Below, one piece after another: positions 8,818-18,425 of a stretch of DNA of 64,000 bases. The position numbers and the translations under genes were made by a program. Origin of the DNA: Hyphomicrobiaceae bacterium (lineage in GTDB: Bacteria > Pseudomonadota > Alphaproteobacteria > Rhizobiales > Devosiaceae); assembly GCA_020638065.1 (NCBI GenBank), contig JACKJG010000002.1:248001-312000 (forward strand). The letters are read 5' to 3'. The notes under the pieces were generated by a model. That model made no database searches. It was not told the origin of the DNA and was given only the letters and a program-made list of their open reading frames with translations. How positions within the stretch are numbered: the first letter of the stretch is position 1; every line of letters begins with the position of its first letter.

Positions 8818-9756
8818 TCAGGAGACCGCTGCACCGCAATTGGTGCAGAACCTGTTTCCCGGTTTGAGAAGCGCGCCGCACGTGACGCAGGTCAGTGCCG
8901 GCTCGGGACTTGTCCCGCGCTTCGTGCCGCATTGCGGGCAGAAGCGCTGCTCTGGCGTCAGGGATGCACCGCAATTCAGGCAGGTATCGGTTTCGATCGG
9001 GGATGCGAAAGCCTCGGGCAGATCTTCGGGCGGCGCCCACGGTTCGGCCACCTCCTCGGGCAGAATATCTGCGCCGGATGCAAAAAAAAGCAAGGTCGCG
9101 GCCTGCCGGGCGACCCGCGTTTTCTCGTCGATCGAGGCAGGCGACGCCGTCTCGTCGACTTCCGGCGCCATGTCCGATGGCTGCCAATTCTCTCCGTCAA
9201 ACCGATACCATTTGCCGGAGCGGCATCCCACGTTCCAGAGAACCGCGTTCACATCGGCAATGATGTGCTGGCGCAGCAGCAATCTGGCATCCGTTGAATT
9301 CAGGGTGCCACCCACGTAATCGTTGTAGATCCAGCGCATCCGGTTGACATAGCCGGACAGGGTTACGTCCTTCGGTGGTCCGGATTCATCTGTGGCGGCC
9401 GGTGGTTCTCGACCGGCGGAGAAAGGTGGCCGCCCATCGTCCAGAAAGTCGCGCGCCATGTCTGGCCCTTCGAGCATGCCATGCGGCCGGTCCACCTGCC
9501 ATTTTCCATTGCGCTGAACAAACCAGTCATCACCACCGGGCGCGACGGCCCAATAATGGCCGCCCATGTCCCTGAACAGCAAACGCCTCTGCCGGCGGGC
9601 GACCACTTCGGGTTCGGGGCGCTGAGACTTCAGCCATTTGCCGAACCCCTCGGCGCAACGTTTCGCTTCCTCGATTCGAAAGATGTGCAGTGGGGTTTCC
9701 CAGGGGAACTTCTCCAGCAAGGCGTCCAGATCGATGCTGGTTTCGACGTCGCTCAT
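8818..9756 (-). CDS. Double zinc-ribbon protein of unknown function
   Basis: 312 residues. The C-terminus carries two complete zinc ribbons in tandem (CLNCG with CPQCG, then CVTCG with CTNCG), eight cysteines ending four residues before the stop. Upstream are two short tryptophan-rich stretches of similar pattern, around residues 80-95 (DDWFVQRNGKWQVDRP) and 175-190 (GKWYRFDGENWQP), resembling small beta repeats. It has no signal peptide or membrane helix. Its ATG overlaps the stop of the upstream 854-residue membrane protein by four bases, so the pair is co-translated and probably acts together. Function is unknown. Confidence 0.75.
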   Translation of the reverse strand: MSDVETSIDLDALLEKFPWETPLHIFRIEEAKRCAEGFGKWLKSQRPEPEVVARRQRRLLFRDMGGHYWAVAPGGDDWFVQRNGKWQVDRPHGMLEGPDMARDFLDDGRPPFSAGREPPAATDESGPPKDVTLSGYVNRMRWIYNDYVGGTLNSTDARLLLRQHIIADVNAVLWNVGCRSGKWYRFDGENWQPSDMAPEVDETASPASIDEKTRVARQAATLLFFASGADILPEEVAEPWAPPEDLPEAFASPIETDTCLNCGASLTPEQRFCPQCGTKRGTSPEPALTCVTCGALLKPGNRFCTNCGAAVS

Positions 9757-12317
9757 GTCGTACCTCCCCGCGGGTGCGCCTTCTCGCAGGCATCGAGTGC
9801 GGCCTGTGCCGCTGCCCGGCGTGCTTCAGCGTCCTTGAGAAAGTTCCCGGTATGCGTACGCAACTGGTCCAGAACCGACATACGGCTCTTGAGCAGGCCA
9901 AGCTCAAAACCCTCCTGCTTGAGCTCCTGTCCGGCCAGAAAACTGGTCGTGAAGGCCTGAATGGTCCCCGCGACGTGATGCGCCAATTGCTGTTCCAGGC
10001 CGACATCGCTCGATATCCGTCCTGCCGACGCAACATCGAAAGCCTCGGCTTTCTTGAGGCCATATTCCCAGGCGGCCTTGAGCGCTTCGGAAACCGTCGC
10101 GACGCTGCCGGTGATGACCCCCGATTTCACCGCTTCGCGGGCCGACGGATTCTGCTCGAAATATTCATTGACGCCATGCTTGATCGCTTCGAATACCAGG
10201 CTCAGTCCGACCGACGTTGCCGGATGGCCGCCGATGGTGCCGGGCTGGAACCGCGTGAGATTCAGGCTGACCACCGCGCTCAGCATGTCGACATGGAAAT
10301 TGGCGAAGGCGGCCCACCATTTGTTGTCGTATGCACGCTGCAGCGTGTCGCGCTCCTCACCCAGCCGCCGGACCTCGGCGCCGAGTTTGGTAACTTCAAA
10401 TTCGACCTGACGCAAAGCTTCGCGCAGACCCGCGCACGGGTCGACCGGCTCGGGCTGTTTCTTCTCGTCCTCCGGCTGGTCCTTTTCGTCGGGCTTGACC
10501 GGCTCTTCAATCTTGGTGGGTTCCTGCGGCGGAGGCGCGATCGGCGGCTCCCTGGTTTCAGGTGGCGGTTGTTGCGGTTCCGGTGGCGCTGGCGGATCCG
10601 GCTCAACCGGGGGGACCGGTTCGACAGGTTCGGGTTGAAATGGCTCGACCGGCGGCGCCTGCCGGACCGGCGTCGCGTCGTCATCGAGAACGGTGATGGC
10701 GATGCGATCTGGCGTCGGGTTGTTGTGCGCATCCAGATCGCCGGCGAAACCGAGCAGGCCGGTCGGGTTTGCGCTTGAATGGGTCAGGTCCAGCCACGCG
10801 GTGAAATTGTTGGTCGCGTGCCCGTCATCATCGAGAAAATTGTCCGATCCCCCTGGGAAACGGTGGTTTTGCAGCCAGTCAATGGCATCGGCGCCTTCAA
10901 GAATGCGCGTATTGCCGACGCTTGCCGCCGCGCTGATTGCGGCCTGAGCAGCATTGGCTGCCGCCTGTGCCGCCGCAGTCGCGGCAGCCAACCCCGCACC
11001 GGCCAGTAATTGGGCGATGCCGGCAACCATTCCGGCGTTGATTGCGTCCTGAGAAACGTAGCCAGCGCCGCCAAGCAGAGCCGCGATCTGATCGAGCGCA
11101 GAGCCTATGCCGCTGGCGAAGTCCGGCAGGCTCTGCTCGTTGGTCACCCCGTTCTGTCCGGATGAGGCATATTGCAGGTTGGACATGGCCTGCGCCACTT
11201 GCACGGCGAAGGAATTCGAGAACCAGTTGATAAAAGCATCGGGGTTTTCGCCTTGGGGGTCAGCGGCAATGTCGGCGTACCAGTCACCCACGATGATGTC
11301 GACGCCAATAGAGAGATGGAAGATTGGCTCCACGCAACTGACAATCAGCGCACCGGGCGGACCGGCAATACGCTGGCACTCAGGCTCGTTGGCGGCACTT
11401 TCCATTCCGGCCCGCCAGGACCAGTTGCCGATGTCCGGAATGTGCGCAAGGGAGATGCCGATCCCGCCAAACCCCGACGTTTCGGAGGGCTGCGCGCTGG
11501 TGAATTCGATGTAGGAACTCGTGGATCCATTCGGCATGCTCGTGTAACCGAAAAAGTGGTTCACGAACTGCGAGTGCTGTTCTGCAGCACTTTTGCTCAG
11601 GACGAGACCCGACTTGTCCACAGAACTGACGACATAGTTGAGACCATCAAGCGACGACCCCACACTCACCTGCGCGCTTGCGGGTCCGGGCGGCACGATG
11701 GACAGGACCAGTCCGGCACTCACCGCGAGGATCGCGGCCCAGGAGGCCGCCATGCCCGTTGGAACGGCACCGCCTGCGCGCAGGGTCAGCGCCTTGCGGA
11801 ACAGGATGACCGAAAGCACGACGACGATCGCAGTCGAGAACCCGCCAAGGGCGACGGCAAAGGGCAGTATCTGCCGCAGCCCGAGCAGGGTCGCGCCCTG
11901 GCCGATGAGATAGATGATGACCCAGAGCAGGATCGCGCCAGAGGTGCGATGGGCGAAAACCTGCCGGTCCTTGACGTAAATGCGATGACTTCGCCCGACC
12001 AGCCAGCCCGGCAACATGCCGGCCAGCACCCCGAGCAATGGCCAGGCGAGGTCAGTGACACCGGCAATCGCGAGCTGCAGAATGTAGCTTAGGAGCGCAA
12101 CGCCGCCGGGCACAAGAGCCGTGAAGACATTGAGCGGAATGTCCTTGCGGTTGGCGCGCACGAGCATGATGCCCGAAAAGAGCAGCAATGCCATGGATCC
12201 CAACAACGGGCTGACCCGCATCAAGGCGATCGCAATCGCGATCACGATGGCGGCGAAAAGGATCGATTTGATCAAGCTGCCGACGACAGCGCCGGCGATG
12301 CTCGTTCTCCCTTTCAT
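9753..12317 (-). CDS. Large membrane protein with Ala-rich, Pro-rich and coiled-coil segments, unknown function
   Basis: 854 residues from the ATG at 12317; a TTG one codon earlier is an alternative. The first ~215 residues contain six or seven hydrophobic helices. A segment to about residue 540 is probably extracytoplasmic, with tryptophan-rich WSWRAGME and DWYADIAADPQG stretches and a long alanine-rich helix near 440-475. Residues about 555-645 are extremely rich in Pro and Glu (repeated PxPP and EPxxP). A coiled coil follows around 650-685 (EFEVTKLGAEVRRLGEERDT), then a helical C-terminal domain. I recognise no family for the whole protein. It overlaps the double zinc-ribbon gene, indicating a functional pair. 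Confidence 0.75.
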   Translation of the reverse strand: MKGRTSIAGAVVGSLIKSILFAAIVIAIAIALMRVSPLLGSMALLLFSGIMLVRANRKDIPLNVFTALVPGGVALLSYILQLAIAGVTDLAWPLLGVLAGMLPGWLVGRSHRIYVKDRQVFAHRTSGAILLWVIIYLIGQGATLLGLRQILPFAVALGGFSTAIVVVLSVILFRKALTLRAGGAVPTGMAASWAAILAVSAGLVLSIVPPGPASAQVSVGSSLDGLNYVVSSVDKSGLVLSKSAAEQHSQFVNHFFGYTSMPNGSTSSYIEFTSAQPSETSGFGGIGISLAHIPDIGNWSWRAGMESAANEPECQRIAGPPGALIVSCVEPIFHLSIGVDIIVGDWYADIAADPQGENPDAFINWFSNSFAVQVAQAMSNLQYASSGQNGVTNEQSLPDFASGIGSALDQIAALLGGAGYVSQDAINAGMVAGIAQLLAGAGLAAATAAAQAAANAAQAAISAAASVGNTRILEGADAIDWLQNHRFPGGSDNFLDDDGHATNNFTAWLDLTHSSANPTGLLGFAGDLDAHNNPTPDRIAITVLDDDATPVRQAPPVEPFQPEPVEPVPPVEPDPPAPPEPQQPPPETREPPIAPPPQEPTKIEEPVKPDEKDQPEDEKKQPEPVDPCAGLREALRQVEFEVTKLGAEVRRLGEERDTLQRAYDNKWWAAFANFHVDMLSAVVSLNLTRFQPGTIGGHPATSVGLSLVFEAIKHGVNEYFEQNPSAREAVKSGVITGSVATVSEALKAAWEYGLKKAEAFDVASAGRISSDVGLEQQLAHHVAGTIQAFTTSFLAGQELKQEGFELGLLKSRMSVLDQLRTHTGNFLKDAEARRAAAQAALDACEKAHPRGGTT

Positions 12318-12494
12318 CAAAGTGCGCCTTTCGGCCGGCTACTTCGTCCACTTGATAGGCGCTAGGCCGGACAAATGCCTTGCGCACGATCAAGTCGTTT
12401 CGAAGGCGGCCTTTCAACCGGAATGCAGGAATGCGGCAAGCAGGTCTTCGCGGTTGCGCATGCCGTCTAGAAGACCGTGCCGGGTAGCGGCGGC

Positions 12495-14777
12495 CTAACG
12501 GTTGACCGGCGAGGTGCTTCGCTTGAGCCGTCCGCGAAACACGCGCAACAGAGCGGGCAACAGCACCAGGTCGCCGACAAGCGCAGCGATGAAAATGACG
12601 ATGGTCAGGCGGGCATAGCCCTGGTTCATCGGCATATCGCTGAGAAAGAGCACCGCAATACCGGTAATCAGCACAAGGCTCGACACGACGAGCACCGGAG
12701 CTATCTTGCTGATTGTCCCCTGCAATGCCTCTTCCACCGAACCGGATTTCGCCAGTTCGGCGCGGAAGCGATAGAGCATGTGAATGGTGTCATCGACCGC
12801 AAGTCCGAAGGCAACGGTCATGGCGATGGCACCCGCGAAATTCAGATCGCCCCCTTGGGCGGCGAGAAAGGCGCCACCCACCGATATCGGGAAGACATTG
12901 GGCAGGATGCTGATGATCGCCGGCCAGAGCTGGCGGAAGGTGATGCCGATGAGCGTGATGATGACAATGATCGCGGCGAAAAGGCTGATCTGCAGCGAAC
13001 CGATAATATGGCCGGTCTCCGTCGCAGTCAGCGCCACGATGCCGGTAACCTCGAAGGTGAAGCCGGGTGATGCCGAGGCAATCTGGACGAGATCGGTCTC
13101 GATTGCGCCGATGAGCTGGCGGTTCTCGTCGGTCGACTGGTCCGGGACCATTGCCGTGATCAGTGCAGCGCCCGCGTCGCGATCAATCATTCCTCGCGTC
13201 AGGCTGTCAGGCAGCGCCTCAAGAAGTGCATCCAGATCGTCGGCCGATCCCCCACCCGTTGCAAGCCAATCGCTGAGCGTTGCCAGGGACAGGACCGACC
13301 CGATCGCGGGAAAGGATGCCAGCCGCGTTTCGGTCTCGCGCAACTTGTCGATAAGCACCGCTTCCGCTACCGGATCATGCGCGGGCCAACGGACGATAAT
13401 CCGCAGGGGCTGGGACCCGCCCAAGGCCGCGTCGATCTTCTTGATCGCGACCCGGCTTTCCGACTGAAACGGCACATTGTCGGACAGCAGATAGCGCGGG
13501 GTCAGCGTGGTCTGCGCGTAGGCAAAGACCGCAAAGAGAACCAAACCGGCCGCGAGGATCGACTTCGGATGGCGTCCGGCCACTTGATCGATCGTGAAGC
13601 AGGTGCGCTCAACCCACCCTCGACCGGCGTGACCTTTGGTCAGGAACGACGTGCCGCGGAACCGGATGGTCAACACGGTCAGAGCCGGCACGATGGTGAC
13701 AACCGCGACGAATGCCAGCATCGTTCCGAAGGCGGCCAGAGCGCCGAATGCCCTGATCGCGTCGGATGGCGCCAGCAGGAGCGCAACAAAGGCAATGGCG
13801 GATGTCAGGCTGGTCATCAGGCTTGCCGGCCCAACCTCGGCAATGGCGTGAACGACCGCCGACGCTGGCGCATCTGGGTCTTTCGGCCCATGGAGAATGG
13901 CAAAAAGTACGTGCATGGCATTGTTGAAGGCGATGAAGATGACCAGCGGCGCGACGATTTGTAGTGAAATCGATATGGGAATCTGGAGCCAACCCAGTAG
14001 CCCGAAGGTGATAACGATTGTCGCGATGGGAACCGTTCCGGAAATCAGCACCAGAGACAAGCGCCGGAAATAGGCCAATGACACAAGGCCTCCGACGAGG
14101 AGCCCTGCAAAGATCAGCAAAAGCTGCTCACGGGCGTTGATCGCGTCCAGCTCGGCCCGAATGACCGGTGCACCCGTCATGATGGCGGTGAGGCCGACTG
14201 GGCCCAGATCGTCGGCAGCGAGCTTGCGAAACGCGTCGGCGACCTGCCCAAACGAAGCGCGATCAACCTGGGCCGGATCAAGTCTTACGTTGAAAAGAGC
14301 CATGGTCCCGTCGGAGCTCAATAGCCGATTGTGGACAAGCGGATTTGCGATGATCTGACCGACCAACGCGGAGAATGCGTCACCCTGGGGAATGTCTGGG
14401 GGCACAAGCGGCGGGAAGGTTTCGCCGTCCGGACCGGCCTGACGGGCGGAGAACAGCGAGACGACGTTGGCGACACCGTCTTCGAGGCTGAGGTCCAAGG
14501 ACAGGTCGCGCAACGCTTCAAGGCGCGCCGGGGTCATGAGCTCGGGATCAGACACCACGAGCACGGCGTCCATCTGGCTCGAGGGAAACAGCGCGCTCAT
14601 CGCCTCATAGCGTTGATAGACTTCCGAGCTGCCGACAAAGAATTGCTGAACGCCGTTGGCCGTCGTCAGGCGCAACAGCCCAACCAGACCGGCCACGAAG
14701 ATCAGAATCGCAACGAGCAGTATGGACAGCGGATGGCGCGCCACAAACGCTCCCCAACGCTCAAACAGACCCTGCAT
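12495..14777 (-). CDS. MMPL/RND-family lipid transporter
   Basis: About 760 residues with the RND architecture: one N-terminal helix (residues 14-36), a periplasmic domain, five to six helices (about 220-380), then the pattern repeated after a second hydrophobic helix near residue 410. The motif GLAVDDTIHMLYRFR in the second half is the charged signature of the MMPL/HpnN branch that moves lipids or hydrophobic molecules across the inner membrane by proton flow. The start at 14777 is preceded by AGGAG at 12 bases; a TTG at 14789 is closer to that site and less likely. Its position beside the polyketide synthase region suggests export of that lipid, but it is not in the same operon. Confidence 0.85.
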   Translation of the reverse strand: MQGLFERWGAFVARHPLSILLVAILIFVAGLVGLLRLTTANGVQQFFVGSSEVYQRYEAMSALFPSSQMDAVLVVSDPELMTPARLEALRDLSLDLSLEDGVANVVSLFSARQAGPDGETFPPLVPPDIPQGDAFSALVGQIIANPLVHNRLLSSDGTMALFNVRLDPAQVDRASFGQVADAFRKLAADDLGPVGLTAIMTGAPVIRAELDAINAREQLLLIFAGLLVGGLVSLAYFRRLSLVLISGTVPIATIVITFGLLGWLQIPISISLQIVAPLVIFIAFNNAMHVLFAILHGPKDPDAPASAVVHAIAEVGPASLMTSLTSAIAFVALLLAPSDAIRAFGALAAFGTMLAFVAVVTIVPALTVLTIRFRGTSFLTKGHAGRGWVERTCFTIDQVAGRHPKSILAAGLVLFAVFAYAQTTLTPRYLLSDNVPFQSESRVAIKKIDAALGGSQPLRIIVRWPAHDPVAEAVLIDKLRETETRLASFPAIGSVLSLATLSDWLATGGGSADDLDALLEALPDSLTRGMIDRDAGAALITAMVPDQSTDENRQLIGAIETDLVQIASASPGFTFEVTGIVALTATETGHIIGSLQISLFAAIIVIITLIGITFRQLWPAIISILPNVFPISVGGAFLAAQGGDLNFAGAIAMTVAFGLAVDDTIHMLYRFRAELAKSGSVEEALQGTISKIAPVLVVSSLVLITGIAVLFLSDMPMNQGYARLTIVIFIAALVGDLVLLPALLRVFRGRLKRSTSPVNR

Positions 14778-15076
14778 TCCGGTTCTCAACTCCTGACGGG
14801 CCGATTGCGCCGCCGCGACGCCTTCCTATTGCTTCGATGATGACCGGTCCACCCGCCCCGGCCGCAATCGATGCGGATTTTCGCCGCAGCGCTTGCCTGG
14901 TTCAGACCAAACGCATAGAGCATGCAGCGCGTTGAAGGCTTTTTCGAGCAAAGCTCGCGCACGGAGAACAGGACGGTGTGCCAAATCTCCGGTGATGACG
15001 CGGTCCGGAATGTGTCCTTCAGGATGGCGTTTTTGAGTGTCGATTGCGAATTCCGAGGGACGGAGGCACAGAATCG

Positions 15077-16024
15077 ATGGACGATGTGTTTGCCGTGATC
15101 GGGATTACCTTTCCCGTGTTCGCGATGGTGGCGCTTGGCTATGCGCTGGTCGCCTTTCGGGTGTTTTCGCCCGAGATCGTCCGGGCGTTCGGCCAGTTCG
15201 TGATGTATGTCGCGCTGCCCGCACAGATTTTCACTTCGGTCTCCTCGCAACCGGTCAGCAAGGTCATGGATGTTGGCTTCCTCGCAGCTTTTGCGTTGGG
15301 CAGCCTGGCGACTTTTGCTGCAGCATACGTGTGGTTCTCGTTCACCACAGGTCCAATCCGGCGCAGCATCGCGGTGCTGGGGAGCGTCTATTCCAATTCC
15401 AGCTTCATCGGATACCCGCTGGTGCAGGTGGCCCTGCCGCAAATTGCAGGGGTCGCAATCGCGATGGCCCTTCTGGTTGAGATCGTGGTGATCGCCCCGA
15501 TCAGCTTCGTAATTCTCTCGGCCGCGCCCAATGCGCGCGAAGCCGGGTTTGTCTCACGCATCCGCGGCACGGCCATCAACCTGTTCCGCCGGCCGGTCGT
15601 GATTGCGACGATTCTCGCCATGGCGCTTTCCGCATCCGGATTGACGCCGCCCGGGCCCGTGCTTCACATGACATCGATTTTGGGAAATTCGGCGGCAGCG
15701 CTGGCACTCTTGGTGATTGGCGGGTCCGTTGCCGGGCTCCCGGTCAAGGGCAATCGCAGTCTGGCGACGCAGATCGTTGTGGGCAAACTGCTCGTCCACC
15801 CGGCGATGACCCTGATGGCGCTCTATGTTTTGGGCGCGTTCGGCATCAGACTTGAACCCGAAATGCAGGTGGCCGTTCTGCTTTTCGCCGCGGTGCCGAT
15901 GCTGTCGATTTATGCGGCGATCGCCCATGAAGTGAACGAAAGCGCGCTGGCGTCGCTGGCACAGATCGGGGCCATCGTGGGGTCGTTTTTCACGCTTTCG
16001 CTGATGTTGGGGCTGTTGGTCTAG
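15077..16024 (+). CDS. AEC-family permease (auxin efflux carrier superfamily)
   Basis: 315 residues from the ATG at 15077, preceded by GGAGGC at a good distance. It is almost wholly hydrophobic, with about ten helices in two halves, and opens VIGITFPVFAMVALGYALV as in bacterial AEC (malonate/auxin carrier-type) transporters. The helix-break segment SVYSNSSFIGYPLVQVALP is characteristic. Substrate unknown; bacterial members carry malonate, malate and other small acids. It converges on the glycosyltransferase, the two stops overlapping by three bases. The 300 bases upstream, back to the MMPL gene, hold nothing I can support besides its promoter. Confidence 0.85.
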   Translation: MDDVFAVIGITFPVFAMVALGYALVAFRVFSPEIVRAFGQFVMYVALPAQIFTSVSSQPVSKVMDVGFLAAFALGSLATFAAAYVWFSFTTGPIRRSIAVLGSVYSNSSFIGYPLVQVALPQIAGVAIAMALLVEIVVIAPISFVILSAAPNAREAGFVSRIRGTAINLFRRPVVIATILAMALSASGLTPPGPVLHMTSILGNSAAALALLVIGGSVAGLPVKGNRSLATQIVVGKLLVHPAMTLMALYVLGAFGIRLEPEMQVAVLLFAAVPMLSIYAAIAHEVNESALASLAQIGAIVGSFFTLSLMLGLLV

Positions 16025-17178
16025 CCCCGCGTGCGAAAGCCGGCCACCGCCTCGCGATAGTCCGCAAGAAGCCCTGAAAAGATCTTGTCCCAATCATACT
16101 CGGCCAGCGCAACGTCCCGGGCGCGAGCACCGAACCGGGACCGCATCTGCGGATCGGCCACGAGCTGCGTCAGCCGGTCAATCATGATGTCCTCGCGACT
16201 GGCGTCGACGAGAAACCCGGTTTCCCCTTCGCGTACCAGCGAGCGCGACCCGGCCGCGTCGGCGGTCACGGCGGGCAGACCCGAAGCCATGGCCTCGAGT
16301 GTGACGTTTCCGAAGGTCTCGGAAATCGAGGGAAAAAAGAAGATGTCGGAGGAGGCATAGGCGGTTGCGAGGTCATCGCCGTGCAGAAACCCGGCAAAAA
16401 CCGTGTTGGGCATGGCCTTGCGCATCCAGCCGGCCTCGGGTCCATCTCCGAGAAGAATGGTACGCTGTGGGCCTGGCTTCGCGTCGAGAGCGGAAAACAC
16501 ACGAGACATGAGCGCCATGTTCTTCTCGGCCACAAGACGCCCCGCATAGGCAATCAGGACATCATCGTCTGCGATGCCGTGCGCCTGGCGCCAGTCGCGC
16601 GAACGTTTGGCGGGTGTGAATCGTTCATGGTCAACCCCGCGCGCCCAAAGGCGCATGTTGTCACCGGCCATGCCTGCCGCGCGCAATTCGTCCATCATCG
16701 AAAACGAGGGCACGTAGAGGTGTTCGCAATTGTCGTAAAGGGCGCGCTCGCTCCGGTTCAGCGCCGCCCGAAGAAAATCGAGGTGATAATATTGCAGATA
16801 GGTATCGAACCTTGTGTGGTAGGAAGCAACCACCGGTCTTTCCATATCCCGCGCAAGCCGCAGGGCGCTGTGCCCAGTGAATTCGGGTGAGGCGATGTGG
16901 AACAGATGTGGATTGAATGCACGGATTTTGGCGGCGAGATTCGGCCCAATCGGCAAGCCGATCCGGTATTCGCCTCGAAACGGTATCGGGAATGATCGCA
17001 CAGCCTCAAGCCGGCCTTCGTGCACGAAGGCCGGTGTCTTTGCCTGAGGAGCGACAACCATCACCTCAACATCATGCTGGCCGAGCCAGGCCACCAGGCG
17101 ATTGAGCGTCAGGGCGACGCCGTCCTTGATGTAATTGTAGTTGGCAGTGGTCAAAACCAACCGCAAAGTCTCAGCCAC
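16021..17178 (-). CDS. Glycosyltransferase family 4 (alpha-mannosyl/glucosyltransferase-like)
   Basis: 385 residues from a GTG at 17178 with GGGAGA seven bases upstream; the frame continues 30 codons further but lacks a site. Two Rossmann domains (GT-B). The N-terminal TTANYNYIKDGVALTLNRL is typical of the SqdX/MgtA/PimB type, and the C-terminal half carries AYAGRLVAEKN and the E-x7-E motif in SISETFGNVTLEAMASG. It would add a hexose to a lipid or saccharide at the inner membrane. Its neighbours (acyltransferase-like protein, polyketide synthase, transporter) suggest glycosylation of an envelope lipid. Donor sugar not determinable. Confidence 0.85.
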   Translation of the reverse strand: MAETLRLVLTTANYNYIKDGVALTLNRLVAWLGQHDVEVMVVAPQAKTPAFVHEGRLEAVRSFPIPFRGEYRIGLPIGPNLAAKIRAFNPHLFHIASPEFTGHSALRLARDMERPVVASYHTRFDTYLQYYHLDFLRAALNRSERALYDNCEHLYVPSFSMMDELRAAGMAGDNMRLWARGVDHERFTPAKRSRDWRQAHGIADDDVLIAYAGRLVAEKNMALMSRVFSALDAKPGPQRTILLGDGPEAGWMRKAMPNTVFAGFLHGDDLATAYASSDIFFFPSISETFGNVTLEAMASGLPAVTADAAGSRSLVREGETGFLVDASREDIMIDRLTQLVADPQMRSRFGARARDVALAEYDWDKIFSGLLADYREAVAGFRTRG

Positions 17179-17462
17179 GAGGGATTCTCCCGAAACATTT
17201 CGCCCAGAAACCGGAAGCTCTGCGTCGGCGATCCCGGCACCGTCCGTTTCGTGTCGCATCCGGCACATCGCGCGGTATCGCGCGATGGCTTCGACCCATT
17301 ATCGCAACCGGCAGCGACATGTCGACGGACCCGGCGGATGAAAGATGCTGCGTTTTCGCCTATGGCCGTTGGAGGCGGCGGCACACTGCGATAAACTGTC
17401 AGGGGCAGATGAACAGTCGCTATTTCGCGCTGCCTGCAAGCCGGCGATGTGAAGGGTTCGAG

Positions 17463-18326
17463 ATGTTGTTTGGAGATCGAGCTGACGGCAAGCTTGTGCG
17501 CGACGTGTCGACGACGCGCCGTTTCATGCCGTACATCATGCCCCGCCGTGGCGACGCCGCCCTCTACATGATCCAAAAGATCGACGTCAGCGAAACGCAG
17601 GCTTACCTGGAACGCTGGAACGACGGCGCACGCCCCAAATTGAGCCTCGTCCACATCATTCTTGCGGCCTATGTGCGCATGTATGGCGACCATCCTGACT
17701 TCAACGGGTTCATTGCAGGGGGCCGGCTCTACAGGCGCAACGACGTTACTATCTCCATGGCGGTGCTCAAATCCCGCGGTGATGACGCAAGGGCTACCAC
17801 GGTCAAGCAAACTTACGAGCCGTCAGAGGGGCTGACCAAAACAGGCAGGCGTGTGACCGAGATCATCGCTGCGGGCCGCGCTGACGCCATGACAGCTGCC
17901 GAAAGGGAAATGGATCTGTTGTTGCGGCTGCCAGGCTGGCTGATCTCCATCGTGCTCAAGCTTCAGAAGATTGGCGACTGGCTTAACGTCACGCCGGTCA
18001 TGTTTGCGCGCAACGATCCTCTTTATGCTTCGATGCTGGTCGCATTTCACGGATCGGTGGGCCTTGATGCCGCCTACCATCATCTTTTCGAACACGGCAC
18101 GATATCGATCATCAGCGCAATTGGACCGGTTCGCGATGAAGTGGTTGTGAACGACAAAAGGGAAACCGAAGTCCGCCCCATCTTGACAGTTCGATATTCG
18201 GGCGACGAACGCGTTTTCGAGGGCCACTATGCCGCGAGCAGTGTTGCCTCCTTCAAGAAATACGTCGAAAGCCCCTGGCTTCTGGAAACCCCAGACGACA
18301 GTGGACCGGGCGCGCCCAACACCTAG
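17463..18326 (+). CDS. CoA-dependent acyltransferase-fold protein (2-oxoacid dehydrogenase E2 catalytic-domain-like)
   Basis: 287 residues from the ATG at 17463, with a gaaggg site upstream; longer starts have none. The fold matches the E2 catalytic/chloramphenicol acetyltransferase superfamily (TTRRFMPYIMPRRGDAALYM, then KLSLVHIILAAYVRMYGDHPDFNGFI). No lipoyl or subunit-binding domain is present, so it is not part of a dehydrogenase complex. The usual HxxxDG catalytic motif is replaced by FHGSVGLDAAYHHL, so the active-site histidine may be the later one or activity may differ. It is transcribed towards the oxoamine synthase, which is on the other strand. A role in acylating the polyketide-derived lipid is conjecture. 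Confidence 0.7.
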   Translation: MLFGDRADGKLVRDVSTTRRFMPYIMPRRGDAALYMIQKIDVSETQAYLERWNDGARPKLSLVHIILAAYVRMYGDHPDFNGFIAGGRLYRRNDVTISMAVLKSRGDDARATTVKQTYEPSEGLTKTGRRVTEIIAAGRADAMTAAEREMDLLLRLPGWLISIVLKLQKIGDWLNVTPVMFARNDPLYASMLVAFHGSVGLDAAYHHLFEHGTISIISAIGPVRDEVVVNDKRETEVRPILTVRYSGDERVFEGHYAASSVASFKKYVESPWLLETPDDSGPGAPNT

Positions 18327-18425
18327 GGCATTTCGAGGGAAAGTGTGAAACGGCGTTCCAGTTCGGAATGCCGCAAGACAAGGCTCCACGGCCAAGGTTC
18401 TGAACCAGCCAAAACCCGCGCGGCT

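Noticed and set aside
11172..12092. 306-residue plus-strand frame opposite the large membrane protein
   Set aside because: Very rich in Asp/Arg/Gly with no fold signature; the minus strand has overlapping start/stop with a partner gene.
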